From Micromonospora echinospora (lineage in GTDB: Bacteria; Actinomycetota; Actinomycetes; Mycobacteriales; Micromonosporaceae): DNA of 64,000 nucleotides. Where the stretch lies: positions 1,426,001-1,490,000 of the forward strand of contig NZ_LT607413.1 in NCBI RefSeq assembly GCF_900091495.1. Direction: 5' to 3'. The translations under genes were made by a program, and so were the position numbers. This document shows, in pieces, positions 8,279-16,669 of the stretch (the stretch's first letter is position 1; each line of letters starts with the position of its first letter). Under the pieces are notes generated by a model, which saw only the letters and a program-made list of their open reading frames with translations, searched no databases and had not been told where the DNA came from.

Positions 8279-9505
8279 GGCGACCAGCGCGGGGCGCAGG
8301 CCCGCCGGCAGCCCCGGCACCAGGGCCGCGATGGCCCGCGCCGGGTTCCGGTCCGGCTCGAACCGCACCAGCGTCCCGTCGACCGCCGGGTACGCGGCCT
8401 CGGCCGCCGGCCACACCGCCGGACCGGCCACCGCCGGCCCCACCGGACGGGTCACCGGCTCGGCGCCGAAGGCCGTGGCGAGATCGACCAGCAGGGCGGT
8501 GGTCTCGGCGGACCGGCTGTCGGCGGCGGCGTTCACCAGCAGCCACCGCCCGTCCGGGGAGACCGATCCCGGCCCGTCCCCGATCGCGGGCACCGGGCAG
8601 CCGGTGGCCGAGACGGCCAGGGCGCGGGCCGGGTCGAGCAGGGCCAGGCACGGCCGGGGCGACGCGGTGACCCGGGCGACCAGCCGTCCGTCCGGCAGCC
8701 GGCCGTAGACGTCGAGGACCCTGCGGTCCGCGCCGGCCTGGAAGGGGCTGCCGTCGGCCCGCCAGAGGGCGAAGCCGGCCCGGTCCGGACGCACCCGCAC
8801 CAGGACGTCGTCACCGACGAAACCGACCGGCGCCGCCGACTCGGGGACCGGGGTCCGCAGCCCCGGGAGCAGTTGACCGTTGACGACCGACGCGACGAGG
8901 AGTTCGGCCCCGTCCCGCCAGGCGAGACGCCGGCCGGTCGGGTCCACCGCCACCGCGTCCGCCCCGGCGAGCAGCACCCGTGAGGTGCCGTTGCCCCCCA
9001 CCGCCCAGACCGTCCGTCCGGCCGCGCCGGGTGTACCGACGAACAGCCAGCCGTCCCCGGTGCGCAGTCCCCGCTCGACCGGGCCGATCCCACCGAGGTC
9101 CGTTCCCCGGCCATCGACGACCAGGGTGGAGCCGACGACCAGCGACAGCCCCGCGAAGGCCGGCCCGTCGAGGCGCACCGACGGCACGGTCGACGTGGCG
9201 GGTGGTCCGACCGGGTCACCGAGCACCACGGTCGGGCTGGTGTAGCGCGCGCGGTCGGTGTTCAGCTGGGCCATGCCGGTGCTGACCGCCACGGTCGCGA
9301 CCGCGGCCAGGGCCACCCCGGTCAGGGTCCGTCGCCGTTGCAGCCGCTCGGCGCGGCGTACCGCCTGACCGGCCGGGTCGACCGCGAGCGGCCGGGGCGT
9401 GTCGGCCTGGCGGGCCAGGGTCTCCCGCAACGCCTGCTCCAGGTCCTCCCGCGCCACACGGAATGGACGCTGCGGACCACCCTGCGGGTTGTCGAGGCGG
9501 TTCAC
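8264..9505 (-). CDS. Membrane-anchored protein coupled to an ECF sigma factor
   Basis: 413 aa. A cytoplasmic part of about 60 residues ('REDLEQALRETLARQADTPRP') precedes one membrane helix ('TLTGVALAAVATVAVSTGMA'), then a 330-residue extracytoplasmic region. This region has repeated short beta units with G-D-G and 'DPTGRRLAWRDG' patterns, like a WD40/TolB-type propeller. The GTG start overlaps the stop of the sigma gene by four bases (GTGA), which indicates translational coupling. Anti-sigma or sensor function is the likely role. No zinc-anti-sigma HxxxCxxC motif is seen. Confidence 0.7.
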   Translation of the reverse strand: MNRLDNPQGGPQRPFRVAREDLEQALRETLARQADTPRPLAVDPAGQAVRRAERLQRRRTLTGVALAAVATVAVSTGMAQLNTDRARYTSPTVVLGDPVGPPATSTVPSVRLDGPAFAGLSLVVGSTLVVDGRGTDLGGIGPVERGLRTGDGWLFVGTPGAAGRTVWAVGGNGTSRVLLAGADAVAVDPTGRRLAWRDGAELLVASVVNGQLLPGLRTPVPESAAPVGFVGDDVLVRVRPDRAGFALWRADGSPFQAGADRRVLDVYGRLPDGRLVARVTASPRPCLALLDPARALAVSATGCPVPAIGDGPGSVSPDGRWLLVNAAADSRSAETTALLVDLATAFGAEPVTRPVGPAVAGPAVWPAAEAAYPAVDGTLVRFEPDRNPARAIAALVPGLPAGLRPALVAAASR

Positions 9506-10251
9506 CGATGCTCCCCGGTCGACGCGGGCAGCGGCGTGGCGAGCACCGGCGGACGGGCCGGGGACACGGGGGCCACCGGCCGGGACTCGACACCCGGGTT
9601 CCCGGGGGCGCCGGCCCCGGTGCCCGCGGCGGGTCGCGGCGCCACCGGCCGCGCCGGGGTACGCGGCACCGCGCGGGCCCGCGTCGCCGAGGCGGGCGGC
9701 CCGGCGGGTGCCCCGGTGTCGTCCGGGGTGGCCGCTCGGGCGGACAGGTCGAGGGCCTCCTCGTCGCCGAGCCGGCGGCGCAGCGTGTTCAGCGCCCGCG
9801 AGGTCTGGCTCTTCACCGTCCCGACGGAGATGCCGAGCAGTGCCGCCGTCTGCGCCTCGGAGAGGTCCTCGTAGTAGCGGAGCACCAGCACCGCCCGCTG
9901 CCGGGCCGGTAGGGCCCGCAGGTGCCGCCAGAGCAGGTCCCGGTCGAGCTGCTGCTCGATCTCGTCGGTGGCGGCCCGTTCGGGGAGCACCTCGGTGGGG
10001 CGTTCGCCGTGCCAGCGGCGTCGCCACCAGCTCGTCGAGGTGTTGACCAGCACCCGCCGGGCGTACGGCTCCACGGCGTCGATCCCGCCGTTGCGCTTCC
10101 ACGCCAGGTAGGTCTTGGTCAGCGCGGTCTGGAGCAGGTCCTCGGCGGTGGCCCAGTCCCCGGCGAGCAGGTAGGCGGTCCGTAGCAGGGCGCCGGAGCG
10201 GGCCGCGACGAACTCGCGGAACTCCTCCTCCAGGCCGTCCCTGCCGGTCAC
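9502..10251 (-). CDS. SigE-family ECF RNA polymerase sigma factor
   Basis: 249 aa. Region 2 is 'FVAARSGALLRTAYLLAGDWATAEDLLQTAL' and region 4 is 'LPARQRAVLVLRYYEDLSEAQTAALLGISVGTVKSQTSRAL' (shown here in short: helix-turn-helix around LLGISVGTVKSQ). This matches the actinobacterial SigE-like ECF group. After residue about 170 comes an 80-residue Pro/Ala-rich tail absent from most ECF factors. The start is a GTG at 10251 behind GGGAGGT. The partner membrane gene overlaps its stop. Confidence 0.88.
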   Translation of the reverse strand: MTGRDGLEEEFREFVAARSGALLRTAYLLAGDWATAEDLLQTALTKTYLAWKRNGGIDAVEPYARRVLVNTSTSWWRRRWHGERPTEVLPERAATDEIEQQLDRDLLWRHLRALPARQRAVLVLRYYEDLSEAQTAALLGISVGTVKSQTSRALNTLRRRLGDEEALDLSARAATPDDTGAPAGPPASATRARAVPRTPARPVAPRPAAGTGAGAPGNPGVESRPVAPVSPARPPVLATPLPASTGEHR

Positions 10252-10348
10252 CGCCCACCTCCCGCCCCTGTAGATGGCAGGCTGCCACGCCCGGAGGGCC
10301 GGGTCGACGGCAAATAGGTGCGTGTTCCTCCGATGTTCGGACGAACAC

Positions 10349-11224
10349 CTACGCCCCGTCGTCCGCCTTCGCCTCGTCGGCCTCCTTGCCCAACCGCGCC
10401 TCGACCGCCTGCGGTTCGTACATCTCCTCGACGACACGCAGGTAGAGCTCGTTCGGGTTGGGCAGGTTCTTGATCTCGCGGAGTGCCTGGTCCTGGCCCG
10501 CGGACTCCAGCACGAAGGTGCCGTAGTTCAGGGCCCGGCCGGTCGGGGTCTGCTCGTACTTCATGTCGGTGACCCGGGCCAGCGGCATCATCGCGACCTT
10601 GCGGGTGATGATGCCGTTGACCACCATGACCCGTTTGTTGGTCAGGATGAAGCGGTCGTACCACCAGTCCGCGACCTTCCACGCGACCCAGCCCATCACC
10701 GCGAACCAGAGCAGCACGGCGATGGTGGTCAGCGGCCCGATGTTCCGGTTGGCGAGCGCCCCGGAGAGGTAGCCGAGGACGAAGGTCGCGGCCACCCCGA
10801 TGAGGATCGGGGTGGTGAGGTGGATCCAGTGCCGCTTCCACTCGCCCCGGTACCGCTCGGTGGGGAAGAGGTAACGGGCCACCAGCGAGCTGGGCTCGTC
10901 CTCCAGGGGCAGCACCCGGCGCGGCGCCGAGCCGGCGGCGTCCGCCCGGAGACCGGCCAGCTCGTCGTCGGAGAAGACCGGCGGCTGGTACTCGGCCTCC
11001 GGATCGCGGACCCACGTGCGGCCGGAGCGGGCATCGTCCGGATAGGGCGGCCCGTCGACCGGGTAGCCGGCGTCGTCCGGATAGGACGAGCGCTCGCCGC
11101 GCTCCGGGCCGTAGCCCGGCGGCGGGTCGTCGTCCCGGTACCGGGGGATGGGCTCCGTGTCGCGCTCCCGGCGCTCCCGGTCGGGATCGTCGGGGTCGGG
11201 GGGCAGGCCGGAGGGGCTTCCCAT
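10349..11224 (-). CDS. Membrane protein with bacterial PH (bPH2) domain
   Basis: 291 aa. The first 105 residues are charged and Pro-rich. Two membrane helices follow ('LTTPILIGVAATFVLGYL' and 'PLTTIAVLLWFAVMGWVAW'). The C-terminal part, 'WYDRFILTNKRVMVVNGIITRKVAMMPLARVTD', is the usual bPH2 domain start. The function of these proteins in actinobacteria is unknown. The gene is followed downstream (minus strand) by the sigma factor after 97 bases, and starts 6 bases after the stop of the 52-aa gene, so these two form an operon. Confidence 0.8.
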   Translation of the reverse strand: MGSPSGLPPDPDDPDRERRERDTEPIPRYRDDDPPPGYGPERGERSSYPDDAGYPVDGPPYPDDARSGRTWVRDPEAEYQPPVFSDDELAGLRADAAGSAPRRVLPLEDEPSSLVARYLFPTERYRGEWKRHWIHLTTPILIGVAATFVLGYLSGALANRNIGPLTTIAVLLWFAVMGWVAWKVADWWYDRFILTNKRVMVVNGIITRKVAMMPLARVTDMKYEQTPTGRALNYGTFVLESAGQDQALREIKNLPNPNELYLRVVEEMYEPQAVEARLGKEADEAKADDGA

Positions 11225-11230
11225 CGCTGG

Positions 11231-11389
11231 CTAGGCGAACAGGTTGGTGAAGAAGTCGCCGAAGCCCTGCGCAATGTCCATGATGCCCCCGCCGAGCGAC
11301 TTGAAGACGTCAGCGGCGGAGTTGGGCTGGAACGCGATGAAGAAAATCAAGAACGCGACTCCGGCCCAGGTGAGGACCTTCTTGACCAT
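11231..11389 (-). CDS. Small membrane protein (52 aa)
   Basis: One hydrophobic helix near the N-terminus ('VLTWAGVAFLIFFIAFQP') is followed by 'SAADVFKSLGGGIMDIAQGFGDFFTNLF', an amphipathic segment. This small protein is familiar from Micromonospora and Streptomyces as an unnamed conserved ORF (recalled). The ATG at 11389 is preferred over a GTG-type extension at 11425. It is directly upstream of the bPH2 gene and likely cotranscribed. Confidence 0.7.
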   Translation of the reverse strand: MVKKVLTWAGVAFLIFFIAFQPNSAADVFKSLGGGIMDIAQGFGDFFTNLFA

Positions 11390-11522
11390 GACGGGCCCAT
11401 CCTCTCGCGCGGTGCCGGGTCCCATACCGCAGCGGCACCCAGAGTATCAGTCAGGTGTCGTACGGTGAATACTGCGTCAGTTCTCCGGCATTCCGGGAGA
11501 CTTGTCAAGCCTCGCTGCTTGA

Positions 11523-12218
11523 TCAGGCCTTCCCGTGCAGGTACGGAGAGGGCGCACCGTACACGAGCTCGGGCGGAGTCCACTCGGTCAGGTCGTGGAG
11601 GACGACGTCTTCCGCGAGGAGGTGACCCGCGCTCGCCGGCCAGGCTATCGCATGGAGCCACATTCCCCGAGCCTCTCCGGCGTACGCGCTTCGATCCGTC
11701 GAGGAATCGACGAGCCACAGTGGAGTGGGATGGCCGCCGACCCGGATCTTCGCGGTGGCCACGTGCCCGGGATGTCCCGGGCCGGGATCGGCCAGCGCCT
11801 CGGTGAGCCGGGGCCCCGGGTCCGGACCGGGTGTGCCGGCCAGGCGGGTGCCGAGCCCCACGCCGGGCTCCTCGGCGACGAAGACCACGTCGGCGGGGCC
11901 ACCGCCGAGCGGGGCGGGACCGGCGCAGGCGATCACGGTGGCCCGGACCCCGGTGCGGTCGTCGCCGGCCCAGCCCACTCCGGTCACGGTCCAGCCGGGC
12001 GGCAGCGGCCACGGGGACCAGAGGGGGACCGCCGGGGCGTCCCCGACCGGACCGGCCGTGATCCGCTCCACCACGCTCGACACGATCTCCGGACCGATGT
12101 GCTCCGGGACGTGCAACGGGGGGACCGGCCCGCAGGCCAGACAACGCGACTCGGTGTGCATCAGGTCCGGCCCCCGTACCGGTCCGCCACACCGCGGACA
12201 GCTCACCGAAACACTCAT
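11523..12218 (-). CDS. DUF6758-type zinc-ribbon protein
   Basis: 231 aa. An N-terminal zinc ribbon ('CPRCGG' and 'CLACG') is followed by conserved actinobacterial blocks 'VPLWSPWPLPPGWTVTGVGWAGDDRTG', 'VIACAGPAPLGGGPADVVFVAEEPGVGLG' (given in part) and 'PTPLWLVD'. These fit the DUF6758 family as recalled from Streptomyces. The biochemical role is unknown. The ATG at 12218 is chosen; a GTG six bases upstream is in frame. Confidence 0.75.
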   Translation of the reverse strand: MSVSVSCPRCGGPVRGPDLMHTESRCLACGPVPPLHVPEHIGPEIVSSVVERITAGPVGDAPAVPLWSPWPLPPGWTVTGVGWAGDDRTGVRATVIACAGPAPLGGGPADVVFVAEEPGVGLGTRLAGTPGPDPGPRLTEALADPGPGHPGHVATAKIRVGGHPTPLWLVDSSTDRSAYAGEARGMWLHAIAWPASAGHLLAEDVVLHDLTEWTPPELVYGAPSPYLHGKA

Positions 12219-12315
12219 ATCCACACGGTCACCCCGGATCGCCACCCCGTCAAGCGGAGCGGCCTTTTCGGTCACGTCCGGCCCCCGACCTGGTAACGGC
12301 CGGCAAAAGCACAGG

Positions 12316-12939
12316 TCAGCCCGGGGGCGGGCCGGCGTGCTCCCGGATCCAGGCGTGCATCGCGATGCCGCTGGCCACCCCGGCGTTGATCGACCGGGTC
12401 GAGCCGTACTGGGCGATCGAGAAGAGCTGGCCGCAGGCGGCGCGGGCCGCCTCCGAGAGGCCCGGCCCCTCCTGCCCGAAGAGCAGCACGCAGCGGCGGG
12501 GCAGCGTGGTGGTCTCCAACGGACAGGACCCGGGCAGGTTGTCGATGCCGACCACGGGCAGGCCCTGCCCGGCCGCCCAGGCGACGAACTCCTCGATCGT
12601 CTCGTGGTGCCGGACGTGCTGGTAGCGGTCGGTGACCATGGCACCGCGCCGGTTCCAGCGCCGCCGCCCGACGATGTGCACCTCGGCGGCGAGGAAGGCG
12701 TTGGCGTTGCGCACCACGGTGCCGATGTTGAAGTCGTGCTGCCAGTTCTCGATCGCCACGTGGAAGTCGTGCCGGCGGCGGTCCAGATCCTCGACCACGG
12801 CCTCCCGCCGCCAGTAGCGGTACCGGTCGACCACGTTGCGCCGGTCTCCCTCGGCGAGCAGCTCCGGGTCGTAGCGGGGGTCGTCGGGGGGATCCCCGGG
12901 CCACGGTCCCACGCCGACGTCGAGCTGGTCACCGGTCAC
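12316..12939 (-). CDS. TrmH/SpoU-family RNA 2'-O-methyltransferase
   Basis: 207 aa. All three SPOUT motifs are present: motif 1 'NIGTVVRNANAF', motif 2 'LLFGQEGPGLSEAA' and motif 3 'YGSTRSINAGVASGIAMHAW'. The trefoil knot in this region binds S-adenosylmethionine. The N-terminal 60 residues are charged and probably bind RNA. The target (tRNA or rRNA) is not shown by sequence. The GTG at 12939 begins 'TGDQLDVGVGP'; longer in-frame extensions are low-quality. Confidence 0.9.
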   Translation of the reverse strand: MTGDQLDVGVGPWPGDPPDDPRYDPELLAEGDRRNVVDRYRYWRREAVVEDLDRRRHDFHVAIENWQHDFNIGTVVRNANAFLAAEVHIVGRRRWNRRGAMVTDRYQHVRHHETIEEFVAWAAGQGLPVVGIDNLPGSCPLETTTLPRRCVLLFGQEGPGLSEAARAACGQLFSIAQYGSTRSINAGVASGIAMHAWIREHAGPPPG

Positions 12940-12971
12940 GCTGGCACAGCGTACGGTGCCCGCCCGCCGGC

Positions 12972-13499
12972 TCAGCGCAGACCCAGCGCCACTCCCAGCA
13001 GGTCGAGGAGACGCTGGTCGACCGGGCTGAGCGGGGCACCACCCGGGTCCGCCCGGCAGACCCGGGCCGCGACCGACTGCACCCACTGCCGGTACGCCGC
13101 CGAGTCGGCCGGGTCGGCGCGACGGCGGAGCACCCGGGTGGCCGTCCGGCAGTCGGCGAGCAGTACCACCGGGTCGGTCGGGGCCGGTCCACGGCGTCGA
13201 CGCCCCCAACCGGTCCGAGTGGGAGGAGCGGGTTCGTCGTGCCGGGCGTAGATGGTGGCGACCACCGCGCGCACCAGATCGCTGTCGAAGGCCCGTCCGG
13301 CGGCCACCGCTTCCAGTCCCGCGAGCCCGGCGGCGACGCCACGGGGCGGCCGGCCGGGGGCCGGGGCGGCGGCCACGGTCACGACCCGCCCGGGCAGCCC
13401 GGTCAGCAGGTCCCACTCGGTGGCGGAGTAGGCGGCGGTGGTCAGCGGGGCGGCGCGACGGCCGGCGGCGGGCGGCTCTCCGGCGAGGGAGTGGCTCAT
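12972..13499 (-). CDS. Conserved hypothetical protein
   Basis: 175 aa, soluble, rich in Ala and Arg. Noticeable blocks are 'YSATEWDLLTGLPGRVVTVAAA', 'GLAGLEAVAAGRAFDSDLVRAVVATIY' and 'LSPVDQRLLDLLGVAL' (a helical end). The pattern suggests a helical fold as in tellurite-resistance-like or DUF-type proteins, but I do not recognise a family. A GGAGG site precedes the ATG by 6 bases. It lies 32 bases upstream of the methyltransferase on the same strand, so it is probably cotranscribed with it. Confidence 0.65.
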   Translation of the reverse strand: MSHSLAGEPPAAGRRAAPLTTAAYSATEWDLLTGLPGRVVTVAAAPAPGRPPRGVAAGLAGLEAVAAGRAFDSDLVRAVVATIYARHDEPAPPTRTGWGRRRRGPAPTDPVVLLADCRTATRVLRRRADPADSAAYRQWVQSVAARVCRADPGGAPLSPVDQRLLDLLGVALGLR

Positions 13500-13587
13500 G
13501 GGAACCTCCGGCGCCAGCATATGCCGGCCACCGGGCGACCGGACGCCGGACCTCCCCGATGCGGCGGGAGCCGGGTGTCCGCCCGGG

Positions 13588-13728
13588 TCAGCGGGGTTCG
13601 GGACAGCTGGGCCGCTCCGGGTCGGCACCCACCGGGACGGACGCCGGCGCGCACTCCCGCTTGGGGACCATCGCCCGGCGGCGGAAGACGTAGACCAGGT
13701 TGCCGTCCTGCTTGCGTGCCCCGGGTCT
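13588..13728 (-). pseudogene. Orphan C-terminal gene fragment
   Basis: The minus frame 13588-13728 reads 'KQDGNLVYVFRRRAMVPKRE' and continues to 'PSCPEPR' and a stop. It looks like real protein (balanced composition, two Cys) but has an in-frame stop upstream and no start codon before the sequence begins. The best reading is the tail of a gene whose 5' part has been lost. The family is not recognised. Confidence 0.35.
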
Positions 13729-14257
13729 TCACGGAGGCCACGCCACCGGTCGCAACTGCATCCGGGGCCCCTCACGTGAGGGCGACGGCGTTCGGCACAG
13801 CCTGCCTTATCGAAGGTTAAGGCAGCTCCGAAGGGGTGCGGACGCAATGAGCGGCGGGGCCCTCCCCGGCACCCGCCGCCCACGCTCTGATGGGAAAGAT
13901 TCTGCCCCACGAGATGTAACACAGAACAGAGACGCAAGTCACATTTATCTTTTCGTTACAGTACGCAGAGTGACAGAGATCGACCGGAGGAGCGATCACC
14001 GCAGCTAGAATCCCCCCTTGTCAAGAGGGCGTCGATCACACGTCGAGCGACACGCTCGTCAATCTTCCTGGAAGCGCTCCCATCACCGCTTGTCACGCAA
14101 GTGCAGGCTGCAAGTGCAGATGGCACACCACCCGTTAACAGACGTGCTTCGATCTCACTGGCCAGGTGTGGAGTTTCGACACCACGCTCCCGGGAATTCG
14201 GGGTCACCCCACCTGGTTCCACCTGGCGTACGTAATCCGCGCTGATCGGAGACTGGA
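13729..14257. other. Gene-free region upstream of trxA
   Basis: About 530 bases without a convincing gene on either strand. The stretch 13890-13985 is distinctly more AT-rich than the surroundings and could hold promoters. At 14097-14119 the 10-mer GCAAGTGCAG occurs twice with 13-base spacing, which may be a tandem regulator site. Short ORFs on both strands here have no ribosome site and atypical composition. Confidence 0.5.
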
Positions 14258-14620
14258 ATGGCAACCGTTGAGCTGACCACGGCGAACTTCGACGAGGTGA
14301 CCGGACAGGACGGGATCGTCCTGGTCGACTTCTGGGCGGAGTGGTGCGGCCCGTGCAAGCGGTTCGCCCCGGTCTACGAGCGCGCCTCGGAGAAGCACCC
14401 GGACATCGTCTTCGGCAAGGTCGACACCGAGGCGCAGCAGGCCCTGGGCGCGCAGTTCGACATCCGGTCGATCCCGACCATCATGGCGATCCGCGACGGG
14501 GTGATCGTCTTCGCGCAGCCCGGCGCGCTTCCCGAGTCGGCCCTGGAGAACCTGATCGAGCAGGTTCAGGCGCTCGACATGGCGGACGTTCGCAAGAAGC
14601 TGGCCGAGCACCAGCACTGA
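14258..14620 (+). CDS. trxA: Thioredoxin
   Basis: 120 aa. The active site is 'WAEWCGPCKRFAP' with the cis-proline loop 'SIPTIMAI'. A classic thioredoxin fold of normal length plus a 10-residue C-terminal extension ('DVRKKLAEHQH'). It reduces protein disulfides in the cytoplasm with electrons from thioredoxin reductase, which is not encoded here. The ATG has GGAG 7 bases upstream. A strong hairpin follows the stop. Confidence 0.96.
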   Translation: MATVELTTANFDEVTGQDGIVLVDFWAEWCGPCKRFAPVYERASEKHPDIVFGKVDTEAQQALGAQFDIRSIPTIMAIRDGVIVFAQPGALPESALENLIEQVQALDMADVRKKLAEHQH

Positions 14621-14633
14621 CCCACCGCATCCG

Positions 14634-14661
14634 GCTCCGGACGGCCCGCGCCGTCCGGAGC
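14634..14661 (+). terminator. Hairpin after trxA
   Basis: A perfect 12-bp GC-rich stem with a 4-base loop, 13 bases after the trxA stop. There is no U-tract, as is common in high-GC actinobacteria. It probably ends or attenuates the trxA transcript. Confidence 0.65.
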
Positions 14662-14719
14662 TGTCGTGCGCCCGGGATCGGGTGCCTGCACGCGTGGTTG
14701 CAGGGCTGCGTGGTTGCGT

Positions 14720-14773
14720 GGTTGCAGGGGCTCCCTCCTACCGTCTGGTGACGAGGAGGGGTCCCCTGCAACC
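14720..14773 (+). repeat. 54-bp palindromic intergenic repeat, copy 1
   Basis: Begins GGTTGCAGGGG and ends CCCCTGCAACC, with CCTCCTACCG and GAGGAGGGG in the arms, so the whole unit folds as a long hairpin. Copies of exactly 54 bp also lie at 22276-22329 and 55884-55937. This copy is between trxA and the next plus-strand gene. Confidence 0.9.
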
Positions 14774-14851
14774 ACCTGACGACACGGCCCGCCAGGGATG
14801 GACGACGGAGGGATCCCCCGCGGCCGGAACATTCCGTATCGTCACCATCCG

Positions 14852-15292
14852 ATGGAGATTCTGACCCCGCAGGGCCGGGCGGTTCGGCTGGGCGCCACCG
14901 CGCTCGGGCTCGCGCTGCTGCTCACCGGCACCCTCGTCGGTTCCGACGACCACTTCCCGTTCGGGCCCTTCCGGATGTTCGCGACCAGCGACTCCTCCGA
15001 CACACCGGCTCCGGACACCCGGGTCGAGGGGATCGACGCGACCGGCGCGCTGATCGAACTGGGACAGGACGCCACCGGCATCCGCCGCGCCGAGATCGAG
15101 GGCCAGCGGAGCCGGTACGAGGCCGACCCGGAACTGCTCCGTGAGGTCGCCGACGCCTACGCCGACCGCCATCCCGGCGCGCCCGAGGTGGTCGAGGTCC
15201 GGATCGTGGTGCGCTGGCACGGCATCGAGGGCGGGCGCCCCACCGGCCGGCACGTCGACGAGACGGTGGTCCGGTGGGAGGCGGCCCGGTGA
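14852..15292 (+). CDS. Membrane-anchored protein paired with HTTM gene
   Basis: 146 aa. A basic start is followed by one membrane helix ('LGATALGLALLLTGTLVG'), then an external domain containing 'HFPFGPFRMFATS' and 'VVEVRIVVRWHGIEGG'. The 'FPFGxxRMFA' motif is known in proteins next to HTTM/VKGC-like genes (recalled). Its stop overlaps the GTG of the HTTM gene by four bases, so the two are translationally coupled and likely work together at the membrane. Confidence 0.75.
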   Translation: MEILTPQGRAVRLGATALGLALLLTGTLVGSDDHFPFGPFRMFATSDSSDTPAPDTRVEGIDATGALIELGQDATGIRRAEIEGQRSRYEADPELLREVADAYADRHPGAPEVVEVRIVVRWHGIEGGRPTGRHVDETVVRWEAAR

Positions 15293-16227
15293 CCGCCCTC
15301 GGCCGATGGCTGACCGAGGCGGTGCCGCGCGGCCGGATCGCCGCCTTCCGCACCCTGGTCTACCTCTTCGTCGCCGGTGACCTGGTCTTCTTCACCCCCT
15401 GGGTGCGCACCCACGCCAGCGTGCCGGGTGAGCTGTACCGGCCGCTGTTCGTCAGCCGGCTGCTGCACCTGCCCACCCCCACCGAATGGCTGATCACCGG
15501 GATCTTCTGGACGCTGCTCGCGCTCGCCCTGCTGGCCGCGACCGGCCGGGCCCCCCGCCTGCTCGGCTGGTCCGTCTTCGTGCTGTACCTGCACTGGATG
15601 GTCATCGCGATGAGCTACGGCAAGGTGGACCACGACCGGTTCGGCCTGCTGGTGGCGCTCGCCGTGCTCCCCACCGCCGGACGGGCACGGCACGGCGACC
15701 CGACCCGCACCGAGGCGGGCGGCTGGGCGCTGCGGGTGACCCAGATCGCCGTGGTCTGCACGTACTTCCTCGCGGCCTGGGCGAAGCTGCGCTTCGGCGG
15801 CCTCGACTGGATGACCGGCTCGGTGCTGGCCCGCGCAATCCTCCGGCGGGGCACCGACCTGGCCGACGTGATCGCGCAGGTGCCCTACCTGCTGATCGCC
15901 GCGCAGTTCGGGATCATGGCCTTCGAGCTGCTCAGCCCGGTGGTGTTTCTCGTGCCCGACCGGTGGCGCACGACGGTGGTCGGGTTCTTCTACTCGTTCC
16001 ACGCGGTCACCATGGCGACTATCACCATCTCGTTCGCGCCGCACCTGGTGGCGATGGCCAGCTTCCTGGCTCTGGAGCGGATCCGTCCCCTCGTCCTGCT
16101 GCGTCGGCTGGCCCGCCGAGGAGGCCGGACCGAGGCGGCCCCCGCGCGCACGACGGCGACCGGGCCCGACCCGGTGGTGGGCGATCCCGGTCAGGCGGTG
16201 GTGGGCGGGCCACCTGCCGGGCCGTAG
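15289..16227 (+). CDS. HTTM-domain membrane protein (vitamin K carboxylase-like)
   Basis: 312 aa with about seven membrane helices. 'RIAAFRTLVYLFVAGDLVFF' is the usual opening of HTTM proteins and 'YFLAAWAKLRFGGLDWMTG' with 'HWMVIAMSYGK' are the typical conserved His/Lys/Trp blocks. The HTTM fold is shared with vitamin-K-dependent gamma-glutamyl carboxylase, but the bacterial role is not established. The start is the GTG in the GTGA overlap with the previous gene. Its 3' end overlaps the convergent DCC gene by 37 bases. Confidence 0.85.
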   Translation: MTALGRWLTEAVPRGRIAAFRTLVYLFVAGDLVFFTPWVRTHASVPGELYRPLFVSRLLHLPTPTEWLITGIFWTLLALALLAATGRAPRLLGWSVFVLYLHWMVIAMSYGKVDHDRFGLLVALAVLPTAGRARHGDPTRTEAGGWALRVTQIAVVCTYFLAAWAKLRFGGLDWMTGSVLARAILRRGTDLADVIAQVPYLLIAAQFGIMAFELLSPVVFLVPDRWRTTVVGFFYSFHAVTMATITISFAPHLVAMASFLALERIRPLVLLRRLARRGGRTEAAPARTTATGPDPVVGDPGQAVVGGPPAGP

Positions 16228-16610
16228 AGCCGCTCCCGGGCCTCCTGCGGCAGCGAGCAGGCCGCCGTCCCGCCCGGCAGCCGGTGCCGGTTACGGGCCA
16301 CCCAGCGGTACACCGGCCAGGCCACGAGGCGCACCGGCGGCAGGCGCAGCACCGCACCCGCCGCCCGCCAGGCGACGGTGCTGGTGCCGAGCAGCCGGGC
16401 GATCGCGTCCGGTCCGGCCGCGCGACCGCCGTCCGCGCCGACCCACTGCACGGCCTCCTCGCACTCGGCGGCGGTCAGGCCGAGGGGTGCCAGCTCCGCG
16501 AACTGCCAGGGCAGCACCCGGACGTCGGTCGGGATACGCCGCTCGATGAACTCCGCGCACCGGGTGCAGAACGCGCAGTCCCCGTCGTAGACGAAGGTCG
16601 ACCTCTCCAT
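16191..16610 (-). CDS. DCC-family thiol-disulfide oxidoreductase (DUF393)
   Basis: 139 aa. The N-terminal 'FVYDGDCAFCTRCAEFIE' carries the DCC motif with a CxxC redox pair, and the rest matches DUF393 ('VRLVAWPVYRWVARNRHRLPGG'). DCC and HTTM genes are often neighbours or fused, implying a shared redox job at the membrane. Of two close ATGs, the one at 16610 is right: GGGGGAGG lies just upstream of the first ATG, at proper distance only from the second. Confidence 0.88.
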   Translation of the reverse strand: MERSTFVYDGDCAFCTRCAEFIERRIPTDVRVLPWQFAELAPLGLTAAECEEAVQWVGADGGRAAGPDAIARLLGTSTVAWRAAGAVLRLPPVRLVAWPVYRWVARNRHRLPGGTAACSLPQEARERLYGPAGGPPTTA

Positions 16611-16669
16611 GTGAACCATCCTCCCCCGGCCTCCGGGGTGCGCTGGTGCGGGGCCACTACCGTGCGGGC

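Noticed and set aside
13956..14264. 102-codon minus ORF before trxA
   Set aside because: It runs over the trxA start region, lacks a ribosome site and has no recognised composition or motif.
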